Below, one piece after another: positions 25,877 to 34,744 of a stretch of 64,000 nucleotides of DNA. Below the pieces are notes generated by a model, which saw only the letters and a program-made list of their open reading frames with translations, had not been told where the DNA came from and ran no database searches. Position 1 is the first letter of the stretch, and each line of letters begins with the position of its first letter. Position numbers and translations under genes: made by a program. Origin of the DNA: Aliitabrizicola sp031408575. Lineage in GTDB: Bacteria > Pseudomonadota > Alphaproteobacteria > Rhodobacterales > Rhodobacteraceae. The DNA is taken from positions 5,589-69,588 of the forward strand of contig JANNWS010000075.1 in assembly GCA_031408575.1 (NCBI GenBank), read 5' to 3'.

Positions 25877-27137
25877 AGTTCGCCGCCAGGGTCATCGGGA
25901 TTGCTTCAAGCTTCTCGTCCCTGATGAAGGGCACGACCACAAGTTCAAGGTTCGCAAAGGGCTTGTCGCCGCCTTTGGCGTTGAAGGTGGTGTTCAACTC
26001 GGACGAAAGCGCTGCATGAACGCCGGGTATCGTGAAGTCACCTTTCAAGCCCTTTGCATCCAGTTGCACACGGTCAAACAGATTACCGTTCTGATTGAGT
26101 TTAAGCATTTTCGCGAAAGCAGGAACAACATCTTCACCCTGTTCATCCAGGGTCAGCGCTTTTGCGCCAAGAAAGACCTGAATCCGGTCAATCTGATCCT
26201 CGCCGCCAACCAGCTTGCTATAACGGATGCGGATCGAGCCATCGGGTGCCGTTTCGGCTTTCCAGGTAAAGAAGCGACCGATCTGATCGACGTCTTCCTC
26301 GATAAAGTTGATCCGGTCGCCGATGGGTGGCTGCTGATCCGAGATTTCGCCGACTAGTTTCGTCAGCCGCGCGACCTGCCGTTCCAGCGCGTCGATTCTG
26401 GCAACCTTGGCCTCCAGTACCGCGATCCTGAAATGGCCGATGAGCGGCATCGAATATTCGATCGGCACCATCAGGGTGCGGTCATTGTTAGCACCCGTCG
26501 TGGCCTTGACCACGCCCACAACCTTAACGCCGCCCGCCTCATCCTCAATATAGACGGGGCTGCCGCTTTGGCCGCCGCCGACTGCAAGTTTCAGGGTCCA
26601 TGCAAAGGGAACCTTGCGATTGCCGCGTTCGATCAGCTTACCATCGTCGGGAACATAATCCTCGCCGTTGAACCCCGAGGTCAGGAAATCCCGGTCATCG
26701 GCAACTGTCAAAGGTGCGGTCTGCCCAAGTTCCAGCCCCGCCGGCGGGGCCGTGCCGAAGGGGATGTTCGCGCGCAGCAGAACAAGGTCGACATCCGGCA
26801 GGGCGGACACGAAGGACACTGGCCATTTGGCCCCGCCGGGTCCGCTCAGTTCGGCCTGTATCACCAGATTGACCGCCTTGACCGCTGTGGCCGGGTCAAA
26901 GAAGTGTTCGGCGGTCAGGATAAAGCCCTCATTGCCGACAAAGAACCCCGTGGCCTGCGATTGCACGCCATCGGGTTGGCCGACGAGGTTTCCGATCGTC
27001 GGCGCACCCGTCAGCGTCAGATACACGAGGTTGTCGCGCACGATCAGGTGCGGCGGATTTTGCGCGATACTGGGGGCTGCGATCAGTGTCAGCCCGAGGC
27101 ACAGGCTCCATACCCGGAAGATGCGCAGTGACCTCAT
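25854..27137 (-). CDS. Secreted trypsin-like (S1-fold) serine protease
   Basis: A 427-residue exported protein with a signal peptide (cleaved about residue 25) and a trypsin-fold domain. The likely triad is H78 (ILTAEHFF), D115 or D117 (LPDVDLVLL) and S191 (GGGQSGSPVY). A probable coiled coil (about 238-275, with regular Leu/Ile spacing) links to a C-terminal beta-rich region of unknown function. It lies 3 bases after the metalloprotease gene. It might process neighbouring products or external proteins. Confidence 0.8.
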   Translation of the reverse strand: MRSLRIFRVWSLCLGLTLIAAPSIAQNPPHLIVRDNLVYLTLTGAPTIGNLVGQPDGVQSQATGFFVGNEGFILTAEHFFDPATAVKAVNLVIQAELSGPGGAKWPVSFVSALPDVDLVLLRANIPFGTAPPAGLELGQTAPLTVADDRDFLTSGFNGEDYVPDDGKLIERGNRKVPFAWTLKLAVGGGQSGSPVYIEDEAGGVKVVGVVKATTGANNDRTLMVPIEYSMPLIGHFRIAVLEAKVARIDALERQVARLTKLVGEISDQQPPIGDRINFIEEDVDQIGRFFTWKAETAPDGSIRIRYSKLVGGEDQIDRIQVFLGAKALTLDEQGEDVVPAFAKMLKLNQNGNLFDRVQLDAKGLKGDFTIPGVHAALSSELNTTFNAKGGDKPFANLELVVVPFIRDEKLEAIPMTLAANYDFNLQN

Positions 27138-27140
27138 GGT

Positions 27141-27941
27141 TCAGTCCGCCCCATAAATGAATTGAACCGCAAGCACGTCGAAACTGCTCAGGACGCCATT
27201 GTTGTTGTACTCGGGGTTGCAATAATTCATCACCGAATACAAATCCCACGGTGTCAGCGTGGTGTTGTCGCCCTGTCCGCCCTGTTTCTTGTCGCACTCG
27301 CCGGGGGTATCGGGGCGGTTTTGTTCATGCGCAAATCCGATGGCGTGACCGAACTCGTGGACTGCGATCGAGCGGTTGCATTTTTCCGGGTGCCGCTGGC
27401 AGGCAACACCCCAATTCTGATAGGTGAAGTTCAGGACCATGCCATTCTTGCGCCCGTCGAGGTACTTGCCCAGAAAAATGACGTGCGGCCCGGCATCGCG
27501 CACCGCGATGCGGATGCCACGGGCGCCTGGTGTGCATTTCTCCCAGCCGAGGAATTGCAGCGACGATGATGCTTCCCAAGTATCGCCGACAGCATCGCGG
27601 ACCTGCCCGCGCTGCGCGCTGAAAGCCGGGTCCATGTCTTCCCAACAGACGAAAACGCGGTTGAACGGCCATTTTGCCGCCATCAGCGGATAGGCGCGGT
27701 CCACGATGTCGCGTTCCTGGGCCGCCGTCAGCCCGGCGAAAAAGTTGCGCTCTGCGTTGGCATCGGGCGGTTCTTCGGCCGCATCTCCGGACGGTGCATC
27801 GGGGATGGCGATCTTGGTTTCGGCGTCGTCCTGATGTGCGCGCACCGCATCAAGCACGATGCTTTCCTGTGCGAAGATCACGGTTGACTGGAGCACCAAG
27901 GCAATGATTGCGGTCGAGAACCGTCGCGATACCGAACACAT
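27141..27941 (-). CDS. Secreted astacin-like (M12A/metzincin) metalloprotease
   Basis: A 266-residue exported zinc protease with a signal peptide (residues 1-25). The metzincin zinc motif HEFGHAIGFAHE is at residues 195-206 and the Met-turn SVMNY at 236-240, as in astacins. Several cysteines (C99, C136, C181, C188, C216, C241) could form disulfides in the periplasm or outside. It is the first gene of the operon and has an AT-rich upstream region of 178 bases. Confidence 0.87.
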   Translation of the reverse strand: MCSVSRRFSTAIIALVLQSTVIFAQESIVLDAVRAHQDDAETKIAIPDAPSGDAAEEPPDANAERNFFAGLTAAQERDIVDRAYPLMAAKWPFNRVFVCWEDMDPAFSAQRGQVRDAVGDTWEASSSLQFLGWEKCTPGARGIRIAVRDAGPHVIFLGKYLDGRKNGMVLNFTYQNWGVACQRHPEKCNRSIAVHEFGHAIGFAHEQNRPDTPGECDKKQGGQGDNTTLTPWDLYSVMNYCNPEYNNNGVLSSFDVLAVQFIYGAD

Positions 27942-28119
27942 GGGAGTCTCCCAAGGGCAGGATGAATGGGGTTTGCAGAAACAAGGCGATAATGCGTAAA
28001 GTTGAATTTATAAAAGCGTAACACAATCTGAAGGTGTTTTAAAGTATATTCAATTTCGCGACATGCGCGCCGGGTTACGGTGACGCAGGCATGTTTACCG
28101 CACAGAAGGCGCGTCGGCG

Positions 28120-28584
28120 TCAGGCTTTGATCCGCACCGCCGCTATGACCTGATCGGCGACCTTTGGCGACAGCAACAGATCGGCAAGGGTCAGCGATTC
28201 GATCAACACCAGATAGGACCAAAACACCTGCGCAAATACCTTGCGGATACGGCAGGTGGCTTCATCCGCACAATCTTCGCAGCGCTGATAGGTCCGGCGC
28301 GAAAGGCAGGTCAGCGGGGCGATCGGGCCGTCGATCATGCGCAAAAGTTCGGTCAGCGGGATTGCCGAGGGGGCCGTCACCAGCAGATAGCCGCCGTTGC
28401 GGCCCCGGATGCTGGCGATGTAACCCGCATTGCGAATTTCCAGAAGGATATGTTCCAGAAACCGCTTGGGCGTTTCGGCCCGGCGCGCGATTTCCTCAAT
28501 CCGCAACGCATGGCCACTGGCAGCCTTTTCATCCGCCAGCACGAGCAGCGCCTTCAACGCATATTTCATTTTTTGCGTGATCAT
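28120..28584 (-). CDS. Rrf2-family transcriptional regulator
   Basis: A 154-residue Rrf2 protein. The N-terminal winged helix (MKYALKALLVLA through RRAETPKRFLEHILLEI) and the wing RGRNGGYLL are typical. Four cysteines (LTCLSRRTYQRCEDCADEATC) could bind an iron-sulfur cluster, so it may sense redox or nitrosative stress. No target is certain: it is upstream of the protease operon on the same strand and 280 bases from the FAD oxidoreductase. Confidence 0.88.
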   Translation of the reverse strand: MITQKMKYALKALLVLADEKAASGHALRIEEIARRAETPKRFLEHILLEIRNAGYIASIRGRNGGYLLVTAPSAIPLTELLRMIDGPIAPLTCLSRRTYQRCEDCADEATCRIRKVFAQVFWSYLVLIESLTLADLLLSPKVADQVIAAVRIKA

Positions 28585-28864
28585 AGCCCTGAGTAGAGGA
28601 GGCGCGTCCGTTTCTCAATTGCAAAGCAGGGTGTGGTCGCGGTGATCGTGCGATGACCGGCAACAGCGGCATCCGTCACCAGAGCCGGGCGCGCCATCCG
28701 AATGTCGCAAGCAATGCCGGCACGCCTGCCGTTACCGACGAATGGACCATCCCTGGAGGCCACCCGGACGGTCAACCTGAAACACCAAACTCCGCAGGAT
28801 GCCGGTCCCGCAACCGGACCCTGCCGGCGGCTGATACGCGGGCCGCACGAGGCGGCACACTCGC

Positions 28865-30088
28865 CTAGATGATCGCCTTTTCGACGAAGGGTTCGTTGCG
28901 CTCGATCCGGCCGTACCCGAGAGGCGACAGGTCCAATGTGCGATAGGCACCGTAGGTTAGCCATTCGGCGGTGCCACGCCCCATCGCCGGGGATTGCTGC
29001 AATCCGTGGCCGGAAAAGCCGTTCAGGAAGATGAAGTTTCCGACCACCGGATGCGGACCGAGGATGGCGTTCTGATCCAGCGTGTTCATGTCGTAATGCC
29101 CGCCCCATTCGCGGATCACCCGTATCGCCTCGAACTGCGGGATCCGGCTGGCGATGCCGGGCCAGATGTGCTGCTCCCAAAGTGAATGGTCCATCTGGAA
29201 ATCATCATGGTCCACCTCAGGGTCGATCGCGGAGTGCCCGCCAGCCATATAACTGGTCTTGCCGTCCTGGCGCACATGGAAGCCGGACGGATCAATGGTC
29301 AGGGGCAACTCGCGGTCCAGCGGCCGCTCGGCGGTGAAGACCCAAGTGTAACGTTTGCGCGGCTCTACCGGGATGTCTATTCCGGCCATGCGGGCGGTTT
29401 GCGCGCCGCGCGTGCCGGTCGCGTTGACGATCTGGCCGCAGGAAACCACCGCGCCCGATGCCAGCGTGACGCTTTCCACCCGGTTGCCCGCGGGATTTCT
29501 GGTCATGGCTGTCACTTCGCCCGCCACATACTCGACGCCGCGTTCCTTTGATTGCCGCCGCCACCAGTCGAATACGGTTATGCCGTCGAAATACCCCTCG
29601 TCGATGCGGTTGATGCTGCCCAGAACGATGTCATCCACGTTGTAGAACGGATAGGCCGCGTTGATCTGACCGGGGGTCATAAGTTGCGTTCCGGCCCCGG
29701 CTGCCGCTTGCACCCTGTGGCTGTCGCGCAAAACGTCCGCGAACGCGTCCGTATCAGCCAGATACATGTAGCCATAATTCTGAATCTTCAGGTGCGGCAC
29801 GCGGTCGTCGCCGCCCATATAGCCGCGCAGATTCTGGATGAAGTCGGCGCCAAACTGCGAAATCTGCACGTTGAGCGCGCTGGAAAACTGCTGGCGGATG
29901 CAGGAATTCGTATGGCCGGTGGCCGAGTGCTGGTAGGTCGGGTCGCGTTCGATCACCAGCACGCTGCCGGTGAAATCCGGGTTGTCGGACAAGAACCATG
30001 CCGTTGAAGCCCCCATCATCGCACCGCCCACGATGACGACGTCATAGGCGGATCGGGCGGGTTGGGTGGACAGGCCAGCGAAAGCCAT
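28865..30088 (-). CDS. FAD-dependent oxidoreductase (DAO / sarcosine oxidase beta-like)
   Basis: A 407-residue flavoenzyme. The N-terminal dinucleotide-binding motif (VVIVGGAMMGASTAWFL) and the C-terminal FAD motif (GFSGHGLQQSPAMGRGTAEWL) are characteristic of D-amino-acid/sarcosine-type oxidases and dehydrogenases. The ATG at 30088 was chosen because it puts the FAD motif about 15 residues from the start; upstream codons show no family similarity. It ends in a native TAG. It is divergent from the LacI gene. The amine or amino-acid substrate is unknown. Confidence 0.87.
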   Translation of the reverse strand: MAFAGLSTQPARSAYDVVIVGGAMMGASTAWFLSDNPDFTGSVLVIERDPTYQHSATGHTNSCIRQQFSSALNVQISQFGADFIQNLRGYMGGDDRVPHLKIQNYGYMYLADTDAFADVLRDSHRVQAAAGAGTQLMTPGQINAAYPFYNVDDIVLGSINRIDEGYFDGITVFDWWRRQSKERGVEYVAGEVTAMTRNPAGNRVESVTLASGAVVSCGQIVNATGTRGAQTARMAGIDIPVEPRKRYTWVFTAERPLDRELPLTIDPSGFHVRQDGKTSYMAGGHSAIDPEVDHDDFQMDHSLWEQHIWPGIASRIPQFEAIRVIREWGGHYDMNTLDQNAILGPHPVVGNFIFLNGFSGHGLQQSPAMGRGTAEWLTYGAYRTLDLSPLGYGRIERNEPFVEKAII

Positions 30089-30353
30089 CGGAACGTTTCT
30101 CCAGTCATCTGCGCGGTGTGGCACCTGTACTGTCTGCACGGGCCATGGTGCGGGTGCCAGCGGAAATCTTGGACGAAATGGCGACAAGGGCTAGTCAACC
30201 CTTGGTTTCGGCCGCCACGCTGCACGTAAAACCGCCGCGATGCCGTCGTATGGGTCAGACTCGGTGGCAAGCACCCTTCGCCGTCCATGACAACGCCCGC
30301 CCGATCGGCTAGACACGCAGCCAAGAACCTGCACCCGCAATGTAAAGAGCCTG

Positions 30354-31346
30354 ATGCCCGCAACCCTGAAAGACGTAGCCGATCGCGCCGGGGTTTCGCG
30401 GGCCGCCGTATCGCGGACATTCACGCCCGGCGCATCGGTGTCCGGCAAGACGCGGGCCAAGGTAGAACAAGCCGCGCATGAGATCGGCTATAGCCCGAAC
30501 CTTCTTGCCCGCAGTCTGACCACACGGCAAACCGGGTTGATCGGCCTGGTATCAAACAATTTTGCCAATCCGGTGTTTCTGCAAATCTTCGATCTGTTCA
30601 CGCGCGGGCTGCAGGATCAGGGTTTGCGCCCGCTGCTGGTGAACCTGTCGGATGAAACCGATCCGGCACAGTCGGTGCGGCTGTTGCGGTCCTATTCGGT
30701 GGATGGGGTGATCGTCGCCTCGTCGCATCTGCCCGAGGGTTTTGCGCGCGCCTTCCTGGATGCGGGCCTTCCGGTGGTGCATGCGTTCGGTCGGGCGGGC
30801 CCGGTTCCCGAGGTGCATGTGGTTGGCATCGACAACGTGCAGGCGGGCCGGATGGCGGCCCTCACGCTGATCGCACGTGGGTATTGCAGCATCGGGTTCA
30901 TGGGCGGGCCGCAAACCGCCTCGACCACACAAGACCGCATGGCCGGGTTTCTTGACGGCGCGCGGGGCAAAGCAGAGGTCAGCACCAGTTTCGCGGGGGC
31001 CTATTCCTTTGCCGCAGGTCGGGCCGAGATGGCCCGGTTGCTGCGCGGTCCCCGTGCCGAGGCTTATTTCTGCGGCGATGACGTGCTGTCTATTGGCGCG
31101 CTGTCGGCGGCGTCGGAGGCGGGCCTGTCGGTGCCGCGCGATCTGGGGCTGATCGGGCTGAACGATATGGACATGGCGGGCTGGGCCAATATCAACCTGA
31201 CCACGATCCATCAGCCGTTCGAGGCGATCATGCGCGCATCGGTCGAACTGATCGTCGCTATGCTGAACGATCCCGCCTTTGCGCCGCAATCGCGCATTTA
31301 TCCGGCGCACATCGTGGAGCGGGGAACGCTACGACCGCTGGCCTGA
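30354..31346 (+). CDS. LacI-family transcriptional regulator
   Basis: A 330-residue LacI regulator. An N-terminal helix-turn-helix (TLKDVADRAGVSRAAVSRTF) and hinge are followed by a periplasmic-binding-protein-like effector domain. The perfect palindrome TTGCAACCGGTTGCAA in the inositol-type cluster is the type of site this family binds, so it probably regulates that cluster. Its effector may be an inositol-pathway intermediate. It ends at a clear terminator. Confidence 0.9.
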   Translation: MPATLKDVADRAGVSRAAVSRTFTPGASVSGKTRAKVEQAAHEIGYSPNLLARSLTTRQTGLIGLVSNNFANPVFLQIFDLFTRGLQDQGLRPLLVNLSDETDPAQSVRLLRSYSVDGVIVASSHLPEGFARAFLDAGLPVVHAFGRAGPVPEVHVVGIDNVQAGRMAALTLIARGYCSIGFMGGPQTASTTQDRMAGFLDGARGKAEVSTSFAGAYSFAAGRAEMARLLRGPRAEAYFCGDDVLSIGALSAASEAGLSVPRDLGLIGLNDMDMAGWANINLTTIHQPFEAIMRASVELIVAMLNDPAFAPQSRIYPAHIVERGTLRPLA

Positions 31347-31348
31347 CG

Positions 31349-31383
31349 CAGGATGACGCGCGATTGACGCGCCATCCTGTTTT
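31349..31383 (+). terminator. Rho-independent terminator of the LacI gene
   Basis: A 12-bp stem with one mismatch (CAGGATGACGCG and CGCGCCATCCTG) followed by TTTT, starting three bases after the LacI stop codon. It separates lacI from the converging dehydrogenase gene. Confidence 0.75.
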
Positions 31384-31445
31384 CCAGCCTTGCGTGGCCG
31401 TGTAGCGTCAGCGGAAAACCGGTTGCAGGTTCTCCGCACCGCGCT

Positions 31446-32603
31446 TCAGCGGAACAGGGACGGCCGCGCATCCACCCAGACCCCATTCTGCCCGGCTGAC
31501 GCAACCGCCGCGTGGATTGCGGCGATTGACCGCAACCCGTCCTCGGCGTTCGGGTAAAGGCAGATTGCGGGGTCCGGACTGCGCCCGTCCTGCGCAGCGC
31601 AAATCCCTTCTGCCAGATCGCGGTAGATGTTGCCAAAGGCCAGCGGCATCCCTTCGGCATGACCGACCGTCACGCGCGATGCCCGGTCTGCCTCGGGCGA
31701 CAAGTTGCCCTCGCCGCGTTCGATGATTTGCAGGCGCTGGCCAAGCGACATGTAGAACAACTGGTTCGGCTGTTCCTGCGCCCAACGAAGGCCCCCGGTT
31801 TCGCCAAAGACCTGAAGCGTCAGCCCGTGCTGCCGCCCGATGGCCACCGACGATGTCCGGAGCCGCCCGACTGTCCCGCCGTCCATGCGGAAGTTGACCA
31901 TCGCATCGTCTTCCAGAACCCGCTCCGGCAGACATGAGGCAAAGTCTGAGGAAAGCCGTTCAACCTCTTGTCCCGTCGCGAAACTTGCCATGTGCAGGGC
32001 ATGGATGCCACAATCTGCGAATTGTGCCGACACGCCCGCCTGCTCCGGATCATAGCGCCAGCGGACACGCGGGTTGTCGGCATCCGCGGCATTGGCGTGA
32101 TGGCCGTGGGCAAACTCCGCCACCACCAGACGCACGCGCCCCAGATCGCCCCGCGCCACCATCGCGCGCATGTGGCGCACCAGCGCATAGCCGGTGTAGC
32201 CATAGTTCACCGCACAGATGCGCCCGGCCTTGCGCGCGGTCAGCACCAGATCTTCGGCCTGCGCCTCGGTCACGGTCATCGGCTTTTCGCACAGCACGTT
32301 GAATCCGGCGTCGAGAAACGCCTTCGAAATCTCGTAATGCGTGGAATTGGGCGTCGCGACGGTGACCAGATCGACGCGGTCCGGGCGGTTCCGCTCGCCC
32401 TCCAGCATCTCGCACCAGTCGCCATAGGCGCGGTCTTCGGCTACACCCAGCGTCTGGGCAAACGCCCGCCCCGCGACAGGATCATGGTCCAGTGCCCCGG
32501 CCTTGAAATCAAACAGCCCGTCCAGCCTGGCTGCCAGCCGGCGCGCCGGCCCGATCTGGCTGACCGCGCCGCCACCAATCATGCCCCAGTTAAGTCGTGT
32601 CAT
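31446..32603 (-). CDS. Gfo/Idh/MocA-family oxidoreductase
   Basis: A 385-residue NAD(P)-dependent dehydrogenase of the inositol 2-dehydrogenase/glucose-fructose oxidoreductase family. It has an N-terminal Rossmann motif (GMIGGGAVSQIG) and the catalytic-site lysine in CEKPMT. The active-site histidine region (DCGIHALHMASF) is also present. It would oxidise a cyclitol or sugar at a secondary alcohol. It is last in the minus-strand arm of the cluster, 9 bases after the iolE-like pseudogene. Confidence 0.88.
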   Translation of the reverse strand: MTRLNWGMIGGGAVSQIGPARRLAARLDGLFDFKAGALDHDPVAGRAFAQTLGVAEDRAYGDWCEMLEGERNRPDRVDLVTVATPNSTHYEISKAFLDAGFNVLCEKPMTVTEAQAEDLVLTARKAGRICAVNYGYTGYALVRHMRAMVARGDLGRVRLVVAEFAHGHHANAADADNPRVRWRYDPEQAGVSAQFADCGIHALHMASFATGQEVERLSSDFASCLPERVLEDDAMVNFRMDGGTVGRLRTSSVAIGRQHGLTLQVFGETGGLRWAQEQPNQLFYMSLGQRLQIIERGEGNLSPEADRASRVTVGHAEGMPLAFGNIYRDLAEGICAAQDGRSPDPAICLYPNAEDGLRSIAAIHAAVASAGQNGVWVDARPSLFR

Positions 32604-32612
32604 GATCGTCTT

Positions 32613-33500
32613 CTAAAAAAACCCGATGGTGGAAAGATAGTCCCGGTTTGCCTTCGCATCATCGACGGGCGACGTGCTGCCTGACGGATCGCAATCCTGC
32701 TCGACCGTGCACCAACCCTCAAAGCCCGCGTCCAGCAGAACCTGCCGCACGGCGGGAAAATCGACATCGCCGGTGCCAAGGTTGCAGAAGATGCCTTGAC
32801 CGCAGGCGTCATAGAACCCCGTCCGCGCGGCCACGGCGCGCGCTTTCACTTCAGGGTCTATATCTTTGAAATGCATGTAGGAAATTCGCCCGAAATGGCG
32901 ACGCATGAAGGCCGCCGGATCATATCCGGCATAGGAATGGTGGCCGGTGTCGAAGCAGATCTTCAGCAGGCTGTCGTCAACGTCGTCCAGCAGACGCTCC
33001 AACTCCGGCTCGAAGTCGATAAAGCCCGCCGCATGGGCGTGGATGCCCAACGTCAGCCCATGATCAGTGCCAAGCTGCGCCACGGTGCGGATGCGGTCCA
33101 CGAACGCTGCCCATTCGGCGGCGTCCATCTGTTCGGCTTCGGCCGCCCGTCCGGCGGTGGGCGCACGGCGGGGCGAGATCGAGTCGATCAGCACAAGATG
33201 CCGCGCCCCATGCGCCACCAGCGCCTTGCAGGTGCGCGTTGCCGCGTCCCAGACATCATCTCACGCCGCCGGATCATGGAACGGGCGAAACACCACCCCG
33301 CCGATCAGGGTCAGGCCGTTGTCGGCCAGCGCCTCGCCCAGGACCAGCGGGTCTTCGGGCATGAACCCGATCGGGCCAAGCTCGATCCCGCGATAGCCTG
33401 CGGCGGCGCAATCTGAGAGCACCCGCCGCCAGTCGGGGTTGCGCGGATCGTTTGCGAATTCCACGCCCCACGAACAGGGCGCATTGCCGATACGGATCAT
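32613..33500 (-). pseudogene. iolE: Inosose dehydratase (IolE)-like, interrupted by an in-frame TGA
   Basis: A TIM-barrel isomerase/dehydratase of the IolE type; IolE dehydrates 2-keto-myo-inositol. Read through, it has 295 codons in one frame. It starts at ATG 33500 (AAGGA at seven bases) with MIRIGNAPCSWGVEF, typical of IolE. Codon 80 is TGA (33261-33263), between DPAA and DDVWDAATRT. The second part keeps metal-site segments (CFDTGHHSYAG, HFKDIDPE). A TGG (Trp) to TGA transition would explain the break. Without the stop this would be a normal-length IolE. Confidence 0.82.
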
Positions 33501-33511
33501 TGTCGTTCCTT

Positions 33512-34618
33512 TCAAAGGTCAATCCAGCCGCGCGCCGCATGCGAGGCATGCGCCGCGTCGATCACGCGGGCCACCTCCAGCCCGTCGCGGAACGTGGGCC
33601 ACACAGGCGTTCCGGTTTCGATGGCGCGCAGAAAATCGCGCGCCTCGATGATGATCTGGTCCTGATATCCCGTCCCATGTCCGGGACCCTGGCAGAACGG
33701 CAGATAGTCGGGGTGGTCGGGGCCGGTCAGGATCTTGCGGAACCCCTGCTGGCCCGCCGGTTCGTCGGCGCGGTAAAGCCACAGCGCGTTCTGATCTTCC
33801 TGATCGAACCGGATCGCCCCTTTTGTTCCGGTTATCTCATAGGCATAGCCCATCTTCCGCCCCATCGCCACGCGGCTGAATGACAGATGCCCCAGCGCGC
33901 CATTCGCAAAGCGGCACAGGAACTGACCGATATCATCGTTGTCAACTGCAACGGGGCCATTGGGGCCGGGGCGTGTCTTGTGAACCGTGGCGATATCGGC
34001 GCACAGGCTGGCGATCGGCCCGATCAGCGCCAGCGCCGCATTGACCATATGCGGAGCCAAATCGCTCATCGTTCCATTGGCCTGCCCAAAATTGCGCCAG
34101 GGGGCGGGCTTGTCGGGATCGGCGTCGAAGTCTTCGGTATGCTCGCCCCGGAACCATGTCACCGCCCCGATCTCGCCGCCTTGCACCAGCGCGCGGGCAA
34201 ATTGCGAGGCCGGCGTGCGGATGTAATTGAACCCGACCATGTTGACACAGCCCGACGCTTCGGCGGCCTGCGTCATGGCGCCGGCATCGGCCAGCGATGC
34301 CCCCAGCGGCTTTTCACAAAACACCGGCTTGCCAAGGGCAAAGGCCACCTCGGCAATCGCACGGTGGGTTTCCTGCGGGCTTGCAATCACGATCGCCTGC
34401 ACGGCGGGATCCGCCACCAGCACGCGCCAGTCGGTGCAGGCGCGTGCAAAGCCGTAGGCCCGCCGGTAGCGTTCGGCAGAGGCGTCAGAGGTGGCGCAGA
34501 GCATCTCAAGCGTCGGGCGAAGGGCCGTGTCGAACACCGCGCCCACGGCGGCCATGGCCACCGAATGGGCCTTGCCCATGTAGCCGTCGCCAACAATTCC
34601 GATGCCGATATTCCGCAT
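33512..34618 (-). CDS. Gfo/Idh/MocA-family oxidoreductase (inositol dehydrogenase-like)
   Basis: A 368-residue NAD(P)-dependent dehydrogenase. The Rossmann motif GIVGDGYMGKAHS and the catalytic lysine in CEKPLG are clear. It is the first gene of the minus arm, next to the LacI-type operator, with CAGGGA as ribosome site. Together with iolE, iolC, iolB and iolJ homologues it likely oxidises an inositol isomer or derivative to an inosose. It overlaps no neighbour; iolE starts 11 bases on. Confidence 0.88.
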   Translation of the reverse strand: MRNIGIGIVGDGYMGKAHSVAMAAVGAVFDTALRPTLEMLCATSDASAERYRRAYGFARACTDWRVLVADPAVQAIVIASPQETHRAIAEVAFALGKPVFCEKPLGASLADAGAMTQAAEASGCVNMVGFNYIRTPASQFARALVQGGEIGAVTWFRGEHTEDFDADPDKPAPWRNFGQANGTMSDLAPHMVNAALALIGPIASLCADIATVHKTRPGPNGPVAVDNDDIGQFLCRFANGALGHLSFSRVAMGRKMGYAYEITGTKGAIRFDQEDQNALWLYRADEPAGQQGFRKILTGPDHPDYLPFCQGPGHGTGYQDQIIIEARDFLRAIETGTPVWPTFRDGLEVARVIDAAHASHAARGWIDL

Positions 34619-34640
34619 TGTGTCCCTGTTCTGAAAATTA

Positions 34641-34656
34641 TTGCAACCGGTTGCAA
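34641..34656. promoter_or_regulatory. LacI-type operator in the divergent iol promoter region
   Basis: A perfect 16-base palindrome, TTGCAACCGGTTGCAA, with the central CG typical of LacI/GalR operators. It lies 22 bases before the dehydrogenase gene at 34618 and 88 bases before iolC, so one repressor could control both arms. The likely binder is the LacI protein at 30354. Confidence 0.75.
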
Positions 34657-34744
34657 AATGCGTATCGTGACTGGTAAGGACAGGTCAAATGATTTTCTGC
34701 ACATCCCCCAATACAAATCCGAAACCCCGGCAAAGGACCGCCCG

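Noticed and set aside
28585..28864. Possible gene between the Rrf2 and FAD oxidoreductase genes
   Set aside because: Open frames there have no ribosome site or recognisable family; the 280 bases look intergenic.
33261..33263. TGA in iolE as a selenocysteine codon
   Set aside because: IolE proteins have no selenocysteine at this place, and I see no convincing SECIS-like hairpin directly after it. A TGG to TGA mutation is simpler.
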